Positions 35,701 through 47,779 of a DNA stretch of 64,000 nt are shown here, piece by piece. Location: assembly GCF_047948215.1 (NCBI RefSeq), contig NC_134455.1, positions 167,010,575 through 167,074,574 on the forward strand. Reading direction: 5' to 3'. Position numbers and translations under genes: made by a program. Source of the stretch: Lycorma delicatula. Taxonomy: Eukaryota; Arthropoda; Insecta; Hemiptera; Fulgoridae. Every line of letters begins with the position of its first letter. The stretch's first letter is position 1. The notes beneath the pieces are model-generated. The model did not search any database, was not told where the DNA came from, and saw only the letters and a program-made list of their open reading frames with translations.

Positions 35701-37379
35701 TTAATTAAGTCTCATTCTTTCTAAATTATAAAACTACCATCGACATTAAATTTGTATCCCTCATGTCACTTATTTCGCTTTACTGAACTGGCCGCTCTAA
35801 GTCAAGTTCAAAATAATTTTTCACCATTCTTTTAAGTATTTTTCATTAAAGAAGTTCGCTTGTTTTTTTACCCAAATTTACGAGACACTCGTCTTTAAAT
35901 ATTAAATATATTACTTGATAATACAGTTTTTTTTTTTTTGTTAATCATTAAAGATGCTAATTATGCTTATAGATTGTAAACGTCAAAAATAGATTTCCTA
36001 TCCCCTACGAAAAAAAAACAACGTCCGATCATGTGTGAGTAGTTCTAGGTGTTTTTGTCGTTGACAAGTTCTAATTATACCAGTCTTACAAAGGTTGTTA
36101 AAATTTATTTAAAATATTTGTTATGCGAGTTAAAGCGTGCATTTTTAAAATCGGATTCCCACAATAAATGGATGTTACACTAAAAAACTTCTTGATTGGT
36201 GCATCTACCAGAAAATTTCATTTTTTTGTGATTAAAGTAATTGGTTAACATGATCCTATCTAAACTTTTTTAAAAGGTTTGGATAATGTTGATTATTTCT
36301 TTAAAAATTGTTCAAAGTAAATATACGAATGTTACGTTTTGTTGTTCCAATCTGAGAAATGAATGAGTGTTAGTATTTTAATAAGAAAATTAGTTGATCA
36401 ACAGAATTACATGTGAAAATATTATATTCTCATCAAACCTAACCGACTGTTTATCGACTGAACTGGCAGAGAGGTCCCGAATTGTTTCTGATAGTCATTT
36501 ATTAAATCTACTAGTCTATTGAAATTGTTTATTCACGTTTCCTGGTTTTATTTCTTCTCTTAAACCAGTAAACTTACATCGAGTCAAAAGGTTTTTTATA
36601 TACTGTACTTCACAATAAAATGATTATATTCGTAGTTGTTCAGTGTGCGTTAGTTTCTGTTTCGCTATTTTATCAGAGATCGTTAACTTCAATCAGATAA
36701 TATTGATTTCTTTAATGTATTGTGTAGCTATAAAGTTTTACTTTCACATTAACATATGGATATACAATATTACAGCCTAATTCTCTATTCATGATATAAA
36801 GTAGCCGACTGATTAAGTATTTATGGTCCATAGATTGTTCAGCTATCTATACGCGAATCATTAACATCATTATTGTTTGTTATTTTATTGCTGATGATAA
36901 AATGTAATACTCAGTTGAAAAAAAAAACGATCGCTGATCTCATCGCTTTCGCTTTTAATGTTATTTTCCATTTATAAATAAACTAAATTACTTGTAACTC
37001 TCGTTCATCTGCAGCTTTTATAAAAATATAGTTTCATACTACATTTACTTTGACCCAATCAAAGTAAATATAATTTTTTTTCCCCCCCATAATTTGTGTA
37101 GCTAACCGGAAACATTCTTAATGGTCATTAAAATGCCTCTTTATGTAAAAAAAAACCAGAAATTTTGTAGTAAATTAAGGAAATATATATTTTCTCTGAA
37201 ATATATATTTACAGGTAAACTATATCTTATTTAAAAAATTTAATGCAGAAATCATCGAACTTTCAGTTCTAACACTACAAGTACTCCTCATGTAAAAAAC
37301 ATTTCCCTTTTGGTTATTAAAATCGAGCTATGATACAATTATATAAATTAATATTACACACATTGTGGTTCACATAGAC
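32762..37379. other. AT-rich intergenic stretch
   Basis: No gene is visible. 34017-34520 is less AT-rich and rich in possible transcription-factor sites (separate entry). 35400-35660 might be a very old antisense LINE end, but the reading is too weak to annotate. The rest shows nothing. Confidence 0.5.
34017..34079. promoter_or_regulatory. Cluster of ACCGGT-type sites
   Basis: AACCGGTT occurs at 34017-34024 and 34072-34079, with ACCGGT again at 34065-34070 and AACCGC at 34033. AACCGGTT is the known palindromic target of Grainyhead-type factors; finding two exact copies 55 bp apart in AT-rich DNA is suggestive. The flanking 34100-34520 has a more balanced base composition than the rest. Whether it is an enhancer is inference only. 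Confidence 0.3.
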
Positions 37380-38060
37380 ACATAAAATTTTATACCGGGT
37401 GATCATTTGAAAAGCTACTACATTTATTATTCAACAGCTATCAGTCCCATCGAATTTTTATTTACAAGCATGTACACCATTCTCGGAGGAACTTTTTTCA
37501 AATAATTTTCAAAGGGGTGGAACCCATCCTCTCCGCTATACCAACTCAAAAATCTTAAACGGTCATGGTAACATTCAATTACATTAATTGACAACCCAAA
37601 AAAAATAATGAACTTTGGTGAAAAGAAAATTAAAATTTGCCCACCCCTTCGCTCGGTAGGTGCGAAAACCATTTGGGGTAGGACTTTTTTAAATTTTAGT
37701 CCAACAAAAATAACTATAAAATTACGTGATATTACTTCTTAAACCATTTGAAATAATCATAATCTGTAAAACTGTGAAAATTATTTTATAAATTACCAAT
37801 ACAAAATTTCGCCCTTAAATGTTTTCTAAATTTTCAAGGATTGAAAACTTATTTTTTTAAAATAAGACAATGTAGCTTGTGACATCATTGAAAGGCCCTT
37901 TGGATGATAAGTAATTTGGTGCAAATAAAATAAAAATTGGTTTACTGCTATTGAAGTTACGAATAAAAAGTGTTTTTTTAGGTTATGATGGGATACAGTG
38001 TTACTGAGCCAAAGCATCAGGGCTGAAATCGTCCGTTCTTGTTAAAAATAAGGTTTTTAG
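37380..38060. repeat. Dispersed-repeat candidate
   Basis: C- and G-rich patches (AAAGGGGTGGAACCCATCC, GCCCACCCCTTCGC) stand in AT-rich DNA. A degraded form of the shared phrase, AAAATTGGTTTACTGCTATTG then GAAGTTACGAA, lies at 37930-37970. No terminal structures were found. The assignment is weak. Confidence 0.3.
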
Positions 38061-38359
38061 GTTTCTGCACCACTGAAAAATTGTACCAGTAAACAGAACT
38101 TTACAACATCAATTAAATATACAAAAAAATAATAATAATAATACTTCATTGCTGGTAACATGCTGAAAAATTTATTACCAGATGAACTTACTGATGAATT
38201 AATTAAATAAAAACTAATCCATAAGCCAATGAATAATTGGTAATCAAAAAATAAAGCTTTAGTCATTCATTAGTTAATGTCATTATGAAGGGTTTAACGA
38301 TGAGAATCCTATAGAAGTTGTTTCACCAGCCCTGTTTCAAACAGCAGAAGCACTATACT

Positions 38360-38674
38360 CAATTGAATAGTGACTTGTCCGTCGGTATTACAGTGTTGGA
38401 TTGGCACTTTATTTCATTTACTTACTGGAACGCCAGATGGCGTTGAATTTGGTCAAGTTTTTTGTCGGACGATCATACCTACCAATATAAATATTTTTAT
38501 CCTCCCGAAAAAATATTGTTTTTTTTTTTCTTTTTCTAAAAAGTCCTATGTCCTTCGCAATACCTTTGAGAATATGTGTACGAAGTTACATGATTATCGG
38601 TTGAGTAGTTTCTGCGTGAAAGCGTAACAAACAAACAAACTCACATCTCACATTCATATTTATAATATTAGTTA

Positions 38675-38676
<2 letters not shown>
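38360..38676 (+). repeat. Dispersed repeat with AAACAAACAAAC end
   Basis: GTGTTGGATTGGCACTTT and CGCCAGATGGCGTTGAA (itself a CGCCA..TGGCG stem) lead to TACGAAGTTACATGATTATCGG, TTGAGTAGTTTCTGCGTGAAAGCG, ACAAACAAACAAAC, then TTTATAATATTAGT running into a (TA)n tract. This tail arrangement is common in arthropod mobile elements. The element class is uncertain. Confidence 0.6.

Positions 38677-38720
<44 letters not shown>
38677..38720. repeat. (TA)n microsatellite
   Basis: About 22 units directly on the end of the repeat at 38360-38676. Confidence 0.95.
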
Positions 38721-38721
<1 letters not shown>

Positions 38722-40971
38722 CGACAACAAAGGAAATACGCACAGGTAATAGTCGGAATAAAATACATGAATTACCACAACGTTGCGAATATTCTTGTTA
38801 AATATATATTTTTTTTTTTATAAACTGTATTTTTTATCAGTTTAGAGGAGAATGAGATCAAAGAAACGTAAAGCCCGGTCTTTGTCTTTTTTAGTTAGTT
38901 TGCAAGCCCTTTAGGTACAGAGCCCCCAGTCATCGCCTTTATCTCATAGAACAGATTACGCCACCGGTCCCAACAGACAGGCTTATCAAATGTAAATTGT
39001 CAAAAGAGCCATATCGATGACACAGCAACAATGAAGAGGCAGATTAAATTTCAAACGAATGAACCCAAGCCGAAAACATTTCCGTATTATATGAAAAATC
39101 TTGAAAAATAAAATTTACCTGAGTTATATGACCTTCCTTTTTACATAGTTTTACATTCTTAGGGAAACAAATAATTGTCTATATATTAATATTAGACGTC
39201 AAACCGAACGAACAATAAAGTTATAAGTTAAAAATTATAAAACTAAATTCTTTAAAAGATACATATGAGTGATACCTATATTAGTGAATAATTTATGTTT
39301 AAGAAGGAAGTTAATGTTATTTAATAATGTTAATGTTATTTTAATTTGGAGTAGCCGTAAAACTTTTTTTTCCATTAACCACACGTAGAGAGTCGCATAA
39401 TTTTTAACGTGTGAATGTTAGACAGTATCTTTACTTGCTACAGAATAATAAATTTATTCTAAATATGAGATTAAACGCTATGTTTTAATGTTTGACGAGG
39501 TTCTGATTATGCTATTAGCGATATCAATGAAAAGTTCCCTTCCTTGACCGCTCTCGTCGACTAGTAGATTAAGTAGAACAATTGAAATGAACTAGTTTCT
39601 GAATAGCTTATGGAAATTAGAACGCCATAATGAAATGAAATAAGTAATATCTTTTATGAATATTAATATTTCATTAGATATCTGGGATAAATTTTGCTTT
39701 CCGATTGTTCGAAATAAGCTAGGGTTTTGATTTCAAATTTGCGAGTGTCCCTAGTGAGTATTTTTGACAGATTATTGCGAAAACAGATAATTCTATTTTT
39801 ATTTGAAATACCGAGTACCCGGAAACGTTTCTATTTTTTTTTAAATTTGCGGGGTATTTCTTTAATTGCTCGCTAACAAATTGCATCTTTTCTAATGCAA
39901 TATTTCGAAAAATCACGTTAATTTGTAATCTGTTAGAACGTGTTAAAATTATAAAAACTTCAGAATACTTTTAAAAAAAAAATATCTTATGTTTTTTTAA
40001 TGATTAACTTCAAAATATTGAACCGTTTATAGTTACTCTCTTCGTAGATAACTCGACCATTTCTGTATCCGAAGATAACTATTTTAAATTACTTGGATTC
40101 TCTTTCAGCAGTTCAAAAAATGCATTTACTGGATTGACTGTTACCGTCTTATTTTAATTGTGCGTAAAGTCGTTGAGTTGTGCTTCCCAGATATATATAA
40201 CATTGATAATTGCGCGGATAAAATTCCAATTAACGATATTCATGGTACTTATGTTGTCCGTAGTGTTAAATTTCTGGATGTTTTGTTAGGTGGGGTAACC
40301 TTTCTTAGGATGATCAAATAATTTCGTTTGAACAAAAATTAAATCGTACTGTTTTGCTTTGAAGCTCCTTAATAAAACGCTTGTCTTCCATTATTATTAG
40401 ATGTGTATTATATTTTCGCACATTTCCTTCCCGTCTAATTATAATGTCATCTTTTCGGCTCCTTGAAATAGTCAAAATGAGTTTTCAAGGTAGAAAAATG
40501 GGGTTTCTGATCGTTGATTGGCAATGATATCAAATATGAATATAAATCAAAGAGATTAGTATTTAATAAACTAAAAATCTCAAGCTATCCTCCCATTAAT
40601 ATTTATTTTTTGTTAAACAGAATAGTTTATACTTAATTATACATTTATACTTAAATAACATTTTATACTATATAAAATCAGACAACATAACTGCTTTCGT
40701 GTACTCAGCATAATACTTCGGCTTACTAAAAAGGGCCTTATTATGATTCTGTTGTAACTTTTAATAAATTATAGTAAGATTTAAAATAACCTCTTATAAT
40801 TTATTTTTTTAAAAATTAATATTTTCTCTTATAGAAACACTGTTACTTTGCCGACTAATTTTTAAAAAAAATTAATTAAAAAACAAATCCTGAGTATTTC
40901 GCATTTCCATTCTGCGTTTTCACAAATCTGTGGTGAAATAATTTTCATTAACGCACGCATTTTATATACAT
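38721..40971. other. AT-rich intergenic stretch
   Basis: No gene or recognisable element is visible. Confidence 0.5.
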
Positions 40972-41067
40972 ACTAGCTCTACCGCCACCCTTCGCTGTGG
41001 CACATTGTGGTTGCATGGATGAAAAATGAGAAACAAAACAAAGCATACGTTTCATAGAAGTTTAATT

Positions 41068-42040
41068 TTACAATACTTTTGGATATACAATATTTTTTGT
41101 TTTTCCACTGTCTGCGTAGATATAAAGGCTATCTGGTTTGCCGACTCGGGAACACGCAACATACAGTTGAGAATGTGAGAAGCAATCCGCATCTAAATCT
41201 AAATCACACAATTCTAAAGATTGACCTTGCGCTTTATTGATTGTGATTGCAAATGTCAATCGAAATGGGAATTGCAATCTTTTAAATTAAAATGGTGTAT
41301 CGGTCGGGATCATGGGTATTCGAGGAATGAGGACATCTTCACCTTTGAAAGGCCCCGTTAAAACCGTTGCTTCCACTACGTTATTCATCAATTTCTTAAC
41401 TGCAGGTCGCGTGCCGTTGCAGAGTTTAGGCTGATTAATATTCCGCAACAGGATAATTGTAATTTTTTGATCGAACCGTTGCTAGAATCAATCTAATGAG
41501 AAATGTTTTCCCAGTTCCTCCCGGCGCATTCAAGAAGGTCCCCCCAACTCCGTCATTTATCATTTGCATTATGCGATCATAAATGCCTTTCTGTTCACGC
41601 GTTAATTTGGGAATGTTTGATTGGACATATGACTGAAGATCACCAATGTTGTAACTCTGTTCACGGCGTAAATCCACATCAAATAAAGCAATTGCAGCTC
41701 GAGTGGGTGCTGGCATTTTCCCAATTGACTAAGAACTTTATTTGCATTAGCTAAGCACTTGTCTTCAACGTTTATCAATGCTTCGTTGTAAATGCCTTCT
41801 GTAAATTCCATGGTCATATTGGTATTTTCTAGGCGTACTCTATGCAAAATATCCTCAGCCATATGCGATCGATATCTTTCCCATAACTCTGTGGGAGATG
41901 AAGGGAAGCAAGCGGTCAATATAATTGCGAATAATGCGCGAATTTGGTTTCGATGTGCAGTGTTGCACGCGTCATTAATTCATATATCCCACTGTTGGTC
42001 ATTTTCTAATAAATTCAGAGCTTGGTGAAAGGCGCAGCTC
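41068..42040 (-). pseudogene. Helitron Pif1-type helicase, deleted
   Basis: The reading goes from 42040 down. First comes ENDQQWDI and AHRNQIRALFAIILTACFPS, then LWERYRSHMAEDILHR, NEALINVEDKC and MPAPTRAAIALFDVD. The Walker A motif GGTGKT follows at 41521-41504. Soon after, the sequence jumps to NQPKLCNGTRPAVKKLMN and PRIPMIPTD, then LQFPFRL, INKAQGQS (motif V) and LYVACSRVGKP (motif VI), with a stop at 41068. Compared with Helitron helicases, the region holding Walker B and motifs III-IV is missing. At least one frameshift lies near 41450. No active helicase can be made. Confidence 0.88.
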
Positions 42041-42130
42041 AATCACGACACGATCACACAAAAGTACCTCGATTAAAGTGAATATTTAATTCAGATTGTA
42101 TAATAATCTGAATCAGATGCAAGTGGATAC

Positions 42131-42149
42131 GTTTTTTTTTTTTTTTTTT
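42131..42149. repeat. Poly-T tract inside the Helitron
   Basis: A T-run (poly-A on the Helitron sense strand) followed by GTTAATAAACAATATAATTGGCAAC, which resembles the T-tract and start of the repeats at 43460 and 43791. Confidence 0.8.
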
Positions 42150-42436
42150 GTTAATAAACAATATAATTGGCAACAGGTATTGTTTCACATGTGACTGCGG
42201 TTGTCGTTAGCTAGTATGGTAAGTGTTCCCTTCGCTTCCGGGAGATGGCGCGGTCACTGGTACACAGCTGACCATTAAAAAAACTGTTTTCTCGCGGTCG
42301 CGGGTAAGCGAAAAATAGATAAAAACAATCTTTGATGCGGTTTGTATATCATGCTAAAATTTGAGCTCAATCGGTGCAGAACATTTTGAGTTTTTGAAGC
42401 GTACACAAACGAACTTAACATTTTTATATATAAAGA

Positions 42437-43018
42437 TTTGTGGGCTGCGAAAAAAGCCCTTAAGTCGTGCGAAAAAACACATCATTTTAAATGCTTACAA
42501 AAGCAGAGTAATGCTTACAAATTACAGAATAATCAAACGGCGTTGATTTCAGATGTTAATAAACTGCTAACGTAAGTAGAAGTTGTGCTGCTTCAGTGTA
42601 CAACGTGATTCTCGAGTATGAATCTACTAATGAATTACGGTCTCTAAAGAAAACAAAACCCAGCAGGTCAATTCCGAAAAAGGTGAGATTTTGATAAAAA
42701 CGCGATTCGTAAAAAAATTACACGAATTTCAATTATTTAGAAATAGTTTAGCGGTGTATTATGTCCTTTGGAAGAGAATTCGGTTATTGTCTTCAACAAC
42801 ACTTATCATTAAACGAAAAGAATTCCAGCCGTGTTATAGAAAAACAATGATATCAAAATGTGGCTTAGTTCAAAAGGAATCATTTTTGAGGAGGTTTTAG
42901 TTAATGTTCAATCATTGCAAAGGGTTTCGCGTATTAAAAGTAAAGTCCGTATAAAATTGGTTTGACACACAACGCCATATTGGTAAGTCGTGTTTTTATT
43001 CGGCTCCTAACGAATATG
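42437..43018 (+). other. Unassigned stretch beside the Helitron, possibly old coding DNA
   Basis: Directly at the Helitron junction one + strand frame gives AAKKALKSCEKTHHFKCLQKQSN... without a stop for about 40 codons, then frameshifts and stops. The lysine-rich, possibly coiled-coil character recalls linker regions of some transposases, but I cannot name a family. The rest shows no recognisable signal. Confidence 0.25.
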
Positions 43019-43185
43019 TTTGCCGGCCTCCGTGGCGCGAGTGGTAACTTCTCGGACTTTAATCCGGTGGTTCCGAGTTGGAATCCCGGTCAGGCATGGC
43101 ATTTTCATACGCTATAAATCATTCATATCATCATCTGAAGCAATGCATAACGGTGGTTTCGGAGGTTAGAAAAAACAAAAAAAAA
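43019..43185 (+). mobile_element. tRNA-headed SINE, type B, full length
   Basis: The head reads GCCGGCCTCCGTGGCGCGAG (A box), TGGTAACTTCTCGGACTTTAA, then GTTGGAATCCCGGTCAGG (B box). The body is short: ATGGCATTTTCATACGC. The tail TCATCTGAAGCAATGCATAACGG then GGTTTCGGAGGTTAG ends in an A-rich run. The tail is the one used by type A SINEs (25682, 26950, 63110), though head and body differ. Confidence 0.8.
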
Positions 43186-43230
43186 CGAATACTTAGTCGT
43201 GTGGTTTCAGTGTTACTATTTGTGAATTTT

Positions 43231-43289
43231 GTTCTTTGCTTTTACATAGCAAAGAACGCTAAATGACCAAAAAACGATTGTTTGGTCAT
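43231..43289. repeat. Two successive perfect 9-bp hairpins
   Basis: GTTCTTTGC (43231-43239) pairs with GCAAAGAAC (43249-43257). Five bases on, ATGACCAAA (43263-43271) pairs with TTTGGTCAT (43281-43289). Both have 9-bp stems and 9-base loops. The block lies between a SINE and the Helitron-derived tandem repeat. Function unknown. Confidence 0.75.
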
Positions 43290-43456
43290 ATATATGTAAA
43301 ACAAATAACCTAAAAAGGATTTTTTTTTCATTATGTAGGGATATTATTTTCTGTGTATTTGGTTATTTCGACTTTTTTTGTTTGCATAGTCTTAAGTCTA
43401 TCTGGGCTATAAGAAAGTTGGGTGTTTTTAATTTATTTAAAGTCATCCTTCTTGGT

Positions 43457-43459
<3 letters not shown>

Positions 43460-43488
<29 letters not shown>
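43460..43488. repeat. T29 tract
   Basis: About 29 uninterrupted T, at the start of the first unit of the tandem Helitron repeat. Confidence 0.95.
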
Positions 43489-43492
<4 letters not shown>

Positions 43493-44085
43493 AAATACAG
43501 ATGCTTTAGCTGTTAAATATAATTCAAAGAAATTTGTTACTTAATCACTTGTGATTTTGTTTACATTGGCAACGGCCATACGGGCTCTTTGTGATTGGTC
43601 GTTGTGTTTGACAGCGGCCATCTTGCATTGATCTGATTGGTTTTCCTTTGTTTACATTCCATCTGATTTATTAGCCTCTTATTTATTAAAAAACTGTACA
43701 AATTATAAATAGATAGATAGATTTATTAAAAATAGATGAAAACAATCTTTGATGCGGGTTATATATCGTGCTAAAAATTTTTTTATCGTGTTTTTTTTTT
43801 TTTAATAAAATACAGTTGTTTTAACTGTTAAATATAATTCAAAGAAATTTGGTCGTTGTGTTTGACAGCGGCCATCTTGCATTGATCTGATTGATTTTCC
43901 TTTGTTTACATTTCCAAATTAAAAATATACAAATTAAAAATAGATAGTTAGATTTATTAAAAATAGATGAAAACAATCTTTGATGCGGTTTATATATCGT
44001 GCTAAAATTTGAGCTCAATCGGTGCAGAACATTTTGAGATTTTGAAGCCGTACACAAACGAACTTAACATTTTTATATATATAGA
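43460..44085 (-). mobile_element. Helitron 5' end, partly duplicated in tandem
   Basis: On the minus strand it starts at a TC (44085-44084) with TATATATATAAAAATGTTAAG, preceded by A, and follows the same sequence as the 5' end of the 40973-42436 Helitron (GCACCGATTGAGCTC, AACCGCATCAAAGATTG). A segment containing a T-tract, AATAAAATACAG, GACAGCGGCCATCTTGCATTG and ATAGATGAAAACAATC occurs twice: 43460-43790 and 43791-44085, the second with a short internal deletion. No 3' hairpin-CTRR end was identified, so the element is incomplete or its 3' end is altered. Non-coding. Confidence 0.7.
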
Positions 44086-44093
44086 TATAATAT

Positions 44094-45115
44094 ATATATA
44101 TACTAACTTCCGCGTAGCAGCTTCGCCCGCTCTCTATGGTTACTTGCGTTTCCTGTCGCGGTCAGGGGATGTTTAGCCGCTTACGGCTCACTTTGCTCGC
44201 CCTTCCCGTCTAGCTTGTGAGAATAATAATGATAAATAAAAATTAGAGCCTGTTCAATTTATAAAAAATATCAGTGTATTGTAATTTATTGATAGGAACA
44301 GTTTTGTCAGTACAGAACCAAAAACTTTGAGCGATTTGAAGAATACGAATTTCAAAATAGTCTGCCTCCATCCAGTAGTTAGTTGTACAAAATACGGACA
44401 AAAATGTATTTTGACCAATTCTTAGCGTTACTCGACAAACACCACTAGGAGGTGACTGTACGTCATTTCTCTTCTTTTTTTTTTAATTTGCGTTTTTTGG
44501 TCAAGTAAGGTAGGCCCAGCTAAGTCGCATTCTTAAAAAAATCGAAATTCAAAAAAAGCCGAAAAAGTTTTTAGATTCTCTAAAGAGTATTTGCATGCTC
44601 CAGTCTATTAAATATTTCGTTCAGTATAATTGGAAATGTGGAAAAATTGTAAGCATTGTTCACATTTTTGTACCTTTCTTCACCCCTTTCAAGGGTGAAT
44701 TGCGAAAAATCTAGATGTGTTTTTTTTTTAGATATTCACATGAAAATTATACATTTGAAATATCAAATTGATATCTTCATTTGTTACCGAGAAATTAAAA
44801 ATAAAAAAAACCTTGTTTCAAAAAAAAATTTCAATATCCATTTTAACCCTTTTAAACTTAGAATTTCAAACAAATTTAGAAATAAATTTTTAGGTATTCA
44901 CGTAAAAATTAGGCACACCAAAAATCAAGTTGATATCTTCATTTGCTACTGAGAAATTAAAAAAAATAATAGTAAATTTCATTGCTACTCCATTTTAAGT
45001 CTTTAAACTTAGCGAGCACTTACGTCGAGGAACATGTACACAAATTTTCATAAATTTATCGTCAGTAGCTGTTGCTGGGCGTTAATGAATCCGTCAGTTA
45101 GTCAGGAGGACATGT
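44094..45115 (+). repeat. Dispersed repeat family D, fullest copy
   Basis: It starts CTAACTTCCGCGTAGCAGC right after the Helitron end and a TA run. It then carries CTTGCGTTTCC, CAGGGGATGTTTAGCC, GAGAATAATAATG, CCTGTTCAATTTATAAA, TATAATTGGAAATG, two tandem units of about 165 bp (44724-44890 and 44891-45010), the phrase AAATTTTCATAAATTTATC...AGTAGCTGTTGCTGGGCG, and ends GTCAGTTAGTCAGGAGGACATG. The other copies are 11253-11962 and 11975-12330. No protein is present. Confidence 0.7.
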
Positions 45116-47770
45116 TGCGTGTCGTTTAGAATAATGATGTATCTATTTATACGTATTTACAGGTTATATTTTTAACATTTTGACCATTTTTTTTTTTTTG
45201 TATAATACCATTACGGAACCCTGTAATATATGTATTTTTTAAAATCATTTTTCAAACATTCCTCATTTATCAGAATTGGAAAGAATGATATCATTTTTTT
45301 TTAAATCTTCATGTGTACAGTTACTGGGACGAGACATTTGATAATACTTTCATAACAATCGTACAACATTTCTGGAGTTACGGGAGCACAAGTATACCAC
45401 TATAAAAACCCTCCTCGTGTAACAGTCAGTTAATACTTCCTTAATATAAAATACTTTAAAGCAATAAAAACATTTAATTACAGAAAATTAATATAAGCAC
45501 TTGATGGATAAATGAGAGTTGCGGTTTTATCGAGTACTGTTGTTAATTATTACATACGCAATAAGGCAGTATAATTTATATAGACGATAATATTGTTTTC
45601 TCTAGTGTAATTTTCAGTTTTAGTTTAAACATTAGCTATCCCATTAATAAAACTGATATCTATTTATAAACTTAAATTACCGATGTAGTTCAATTGTAAT
45701 TTTAAATCGAGTCGTTATATGCCACTACTTAAGAAACTTCTACCTTACTTTTTTATTGTATCTACAGAAAATACTAATGACGATTGCATTTATGTTAAAT
45801 GCGTTCTCATGAACCGGTAGAAGTCTATAAAAGATTACATATAAATGTATAAAATCGCTTCTCAGGGTTTTAATAACAAAATTCACGTTTTAGTTCCGTA
45901 ATTCTTCGTATTATGACATTCTCGTATTACTTAACAAATACTACTTGACTTGATGGAGAAGAAATTTACCTATTACTTAAAGCGATAAGTATTACTGATC
46001 TTTCAGTAGATTCAAGGATTTGCTCCAAAATGATTTGTTCTTGTGGATGGTTGATTTTAGTGACAGGTGTAATACAACTACAATAATCGGCTGCAAAACA
46101 ATATATACAACTTACCTTTGGTAACAAGGGTCTCTTGATTCCTAGCTAAATGTTTTCTTATTTTGTTAGTATATTTCGATTATTTGAGACGTACGTACGG
46201 ATGATTTTATTTATGATATAGAGTCGTTATTCAAGTTTGTGGCCCTTTTGAATCCCGGCATGTTTTTAAGTTTATATTTTTGTTGTAAAAATTTTCTGAA
46301 CATTTCTTATGAAAATAAATTGTAGAAATAATAAACGTAAATGATATATAACAAAATTGATTTAAAACCTAAAAGTTCTAAAATATTATAATTATTTACT
46401 ATATTTAAACTTTAGAAATATTTGTATACCAAATATTGCAATAGGAATAAGAATTTGCTGTAATTTTTAAATTAAGACGTGTAAGACGTTGTTAAAATTG
46501 CTTCTTATGTAGATGAAATGTTTACAACAATCTGCCATCTTAAATTAGTATCTTTTACTACTGTAGAGCATTTATTAGGAATTATTCTGACGAAAAAACA
46601 CCCATTGAAATTGTGTGTTATAAATATAAACTTGAATCGTACTACATTAATTGTCTGTGGTTAGTTCGATATACAATGGACCGTTTTACTTGAGTTAACC
46701 CTCATATCATGTCAATGATCCATCGATTCCGACCATGCCGCAGTTTAAGGATGTCAGACGAATTAAACTACGGTTTTCCAGAGAGTACTTTAGCTGTATA
46801 TACTTCCCAGGCGGTGTCTCTCATATCTCGCTCCTAATGCGGTCGTCTTTTTGCCATTTTCTGTACCCATTCCCTCTTTTTGGGAAAAAAGCGGATAATA
46901 ATCGCTTGTTAGAATACTAGTAAAGTGAACAACGAGTTCGCTTTCAGCGAGCCGCTTTCCTGGATTCATAAAACCCAATAGGAAAGATCCAGAAAAGGCA
47001 CTTATAGCCACAGTGCCACGGTAAACCAAACCGAGCTTCCTAATTCCATCTCTACATTTTTTGGCTATTCTAGTTTTATTAATTAAATTATTTGTCCCGT
47101 GAGGTCACAAACTGTGTCTTTCTTTATCTGACTTAATGTTTATTTAACATCCAAATGAAATATTAAAATTTGTTACAAAATTTTTCGCTTTTTCTGAAAT
47201 CAGTAAATTCCTGAACTAATCAATGCGGCAGACTGCTATTACCTTTACAATTAATAGAAAGGATAACAAGAATAAGTTGTTCGTTATCTGCCACAGCATA
47301 CGAGATGTAACATCGGTGTATTTATTATGCGATCTAGTCCAACTTAATAGTAACATCTAATGAAATCTGTAACTCAAATTTTTATATTTTACGTTATATA
47401 ATTGCTATAGAAAAAAAAACTGACGACACATTGTACAACTTACCTGTCACGCTGCTTTTTTCTGATGCACGGCTTACACACACGCAACTTCACTTAAAAT
47501 ACTTATCATCTTATTTAGATATAATGGTTGTTATAATTTAATTCAGTTATTCTAACCAAAGCATGCGCGCATAAGGTATTTCATTCGAACGGATGACGGT
47601 ACTAGCGACCACTTTAAATACTTTTTTACATTTTAAATATTATTCATTCATTTAATTCTACTGCTGACCTGTGACATCACAACATATCAGACGACTACGA
47701 AAGCTGCACGTGTGCTACACTAACGCTCCTTCTGGTAAGAGGGGGTACTATTGATGCAGAATAACAACTT
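45116..47770. other. Intergenic stretch
   Basis: No gene is recognised. 46690-47060 is less AT-rich and its minus strand is open for 79 codons, but the peptide matches nothing I know. It could be an exon or chance. Confidence 0.45.
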
Positions 47771-47779
47771 AGCCGCTAG

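Larger units (their letters stand above)
40973..42436 (-). mobile_element. Helitron, internally deleted, both ends present
   Basis: On the minus strand the element begins TCTTTATATATAAAAATG (5' TC at 42436-42435) and ends with a hairpin GCCAC/GTGGC (41001-40997 and 40988-40984), a 7-base spacer, then CTAG (40976-40973). The base before the 5' TC is A and the base after CTAG is T on that strand, which is the Helitron A^T insertion pattern with no target duplication. Between the ends only part of the helicase is left; the Rep nuclease domain is gone. At ~1.46 kb it is a deletion derivative of an autonomous element that normally encodes RepHel and moves by rolling circle. Confidence 0.88.

Noticed and set aside
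46790..47029. 79-codon - strand frame
   Set aside because: No recognisable family and no conserved feature; composition alone is not enough.
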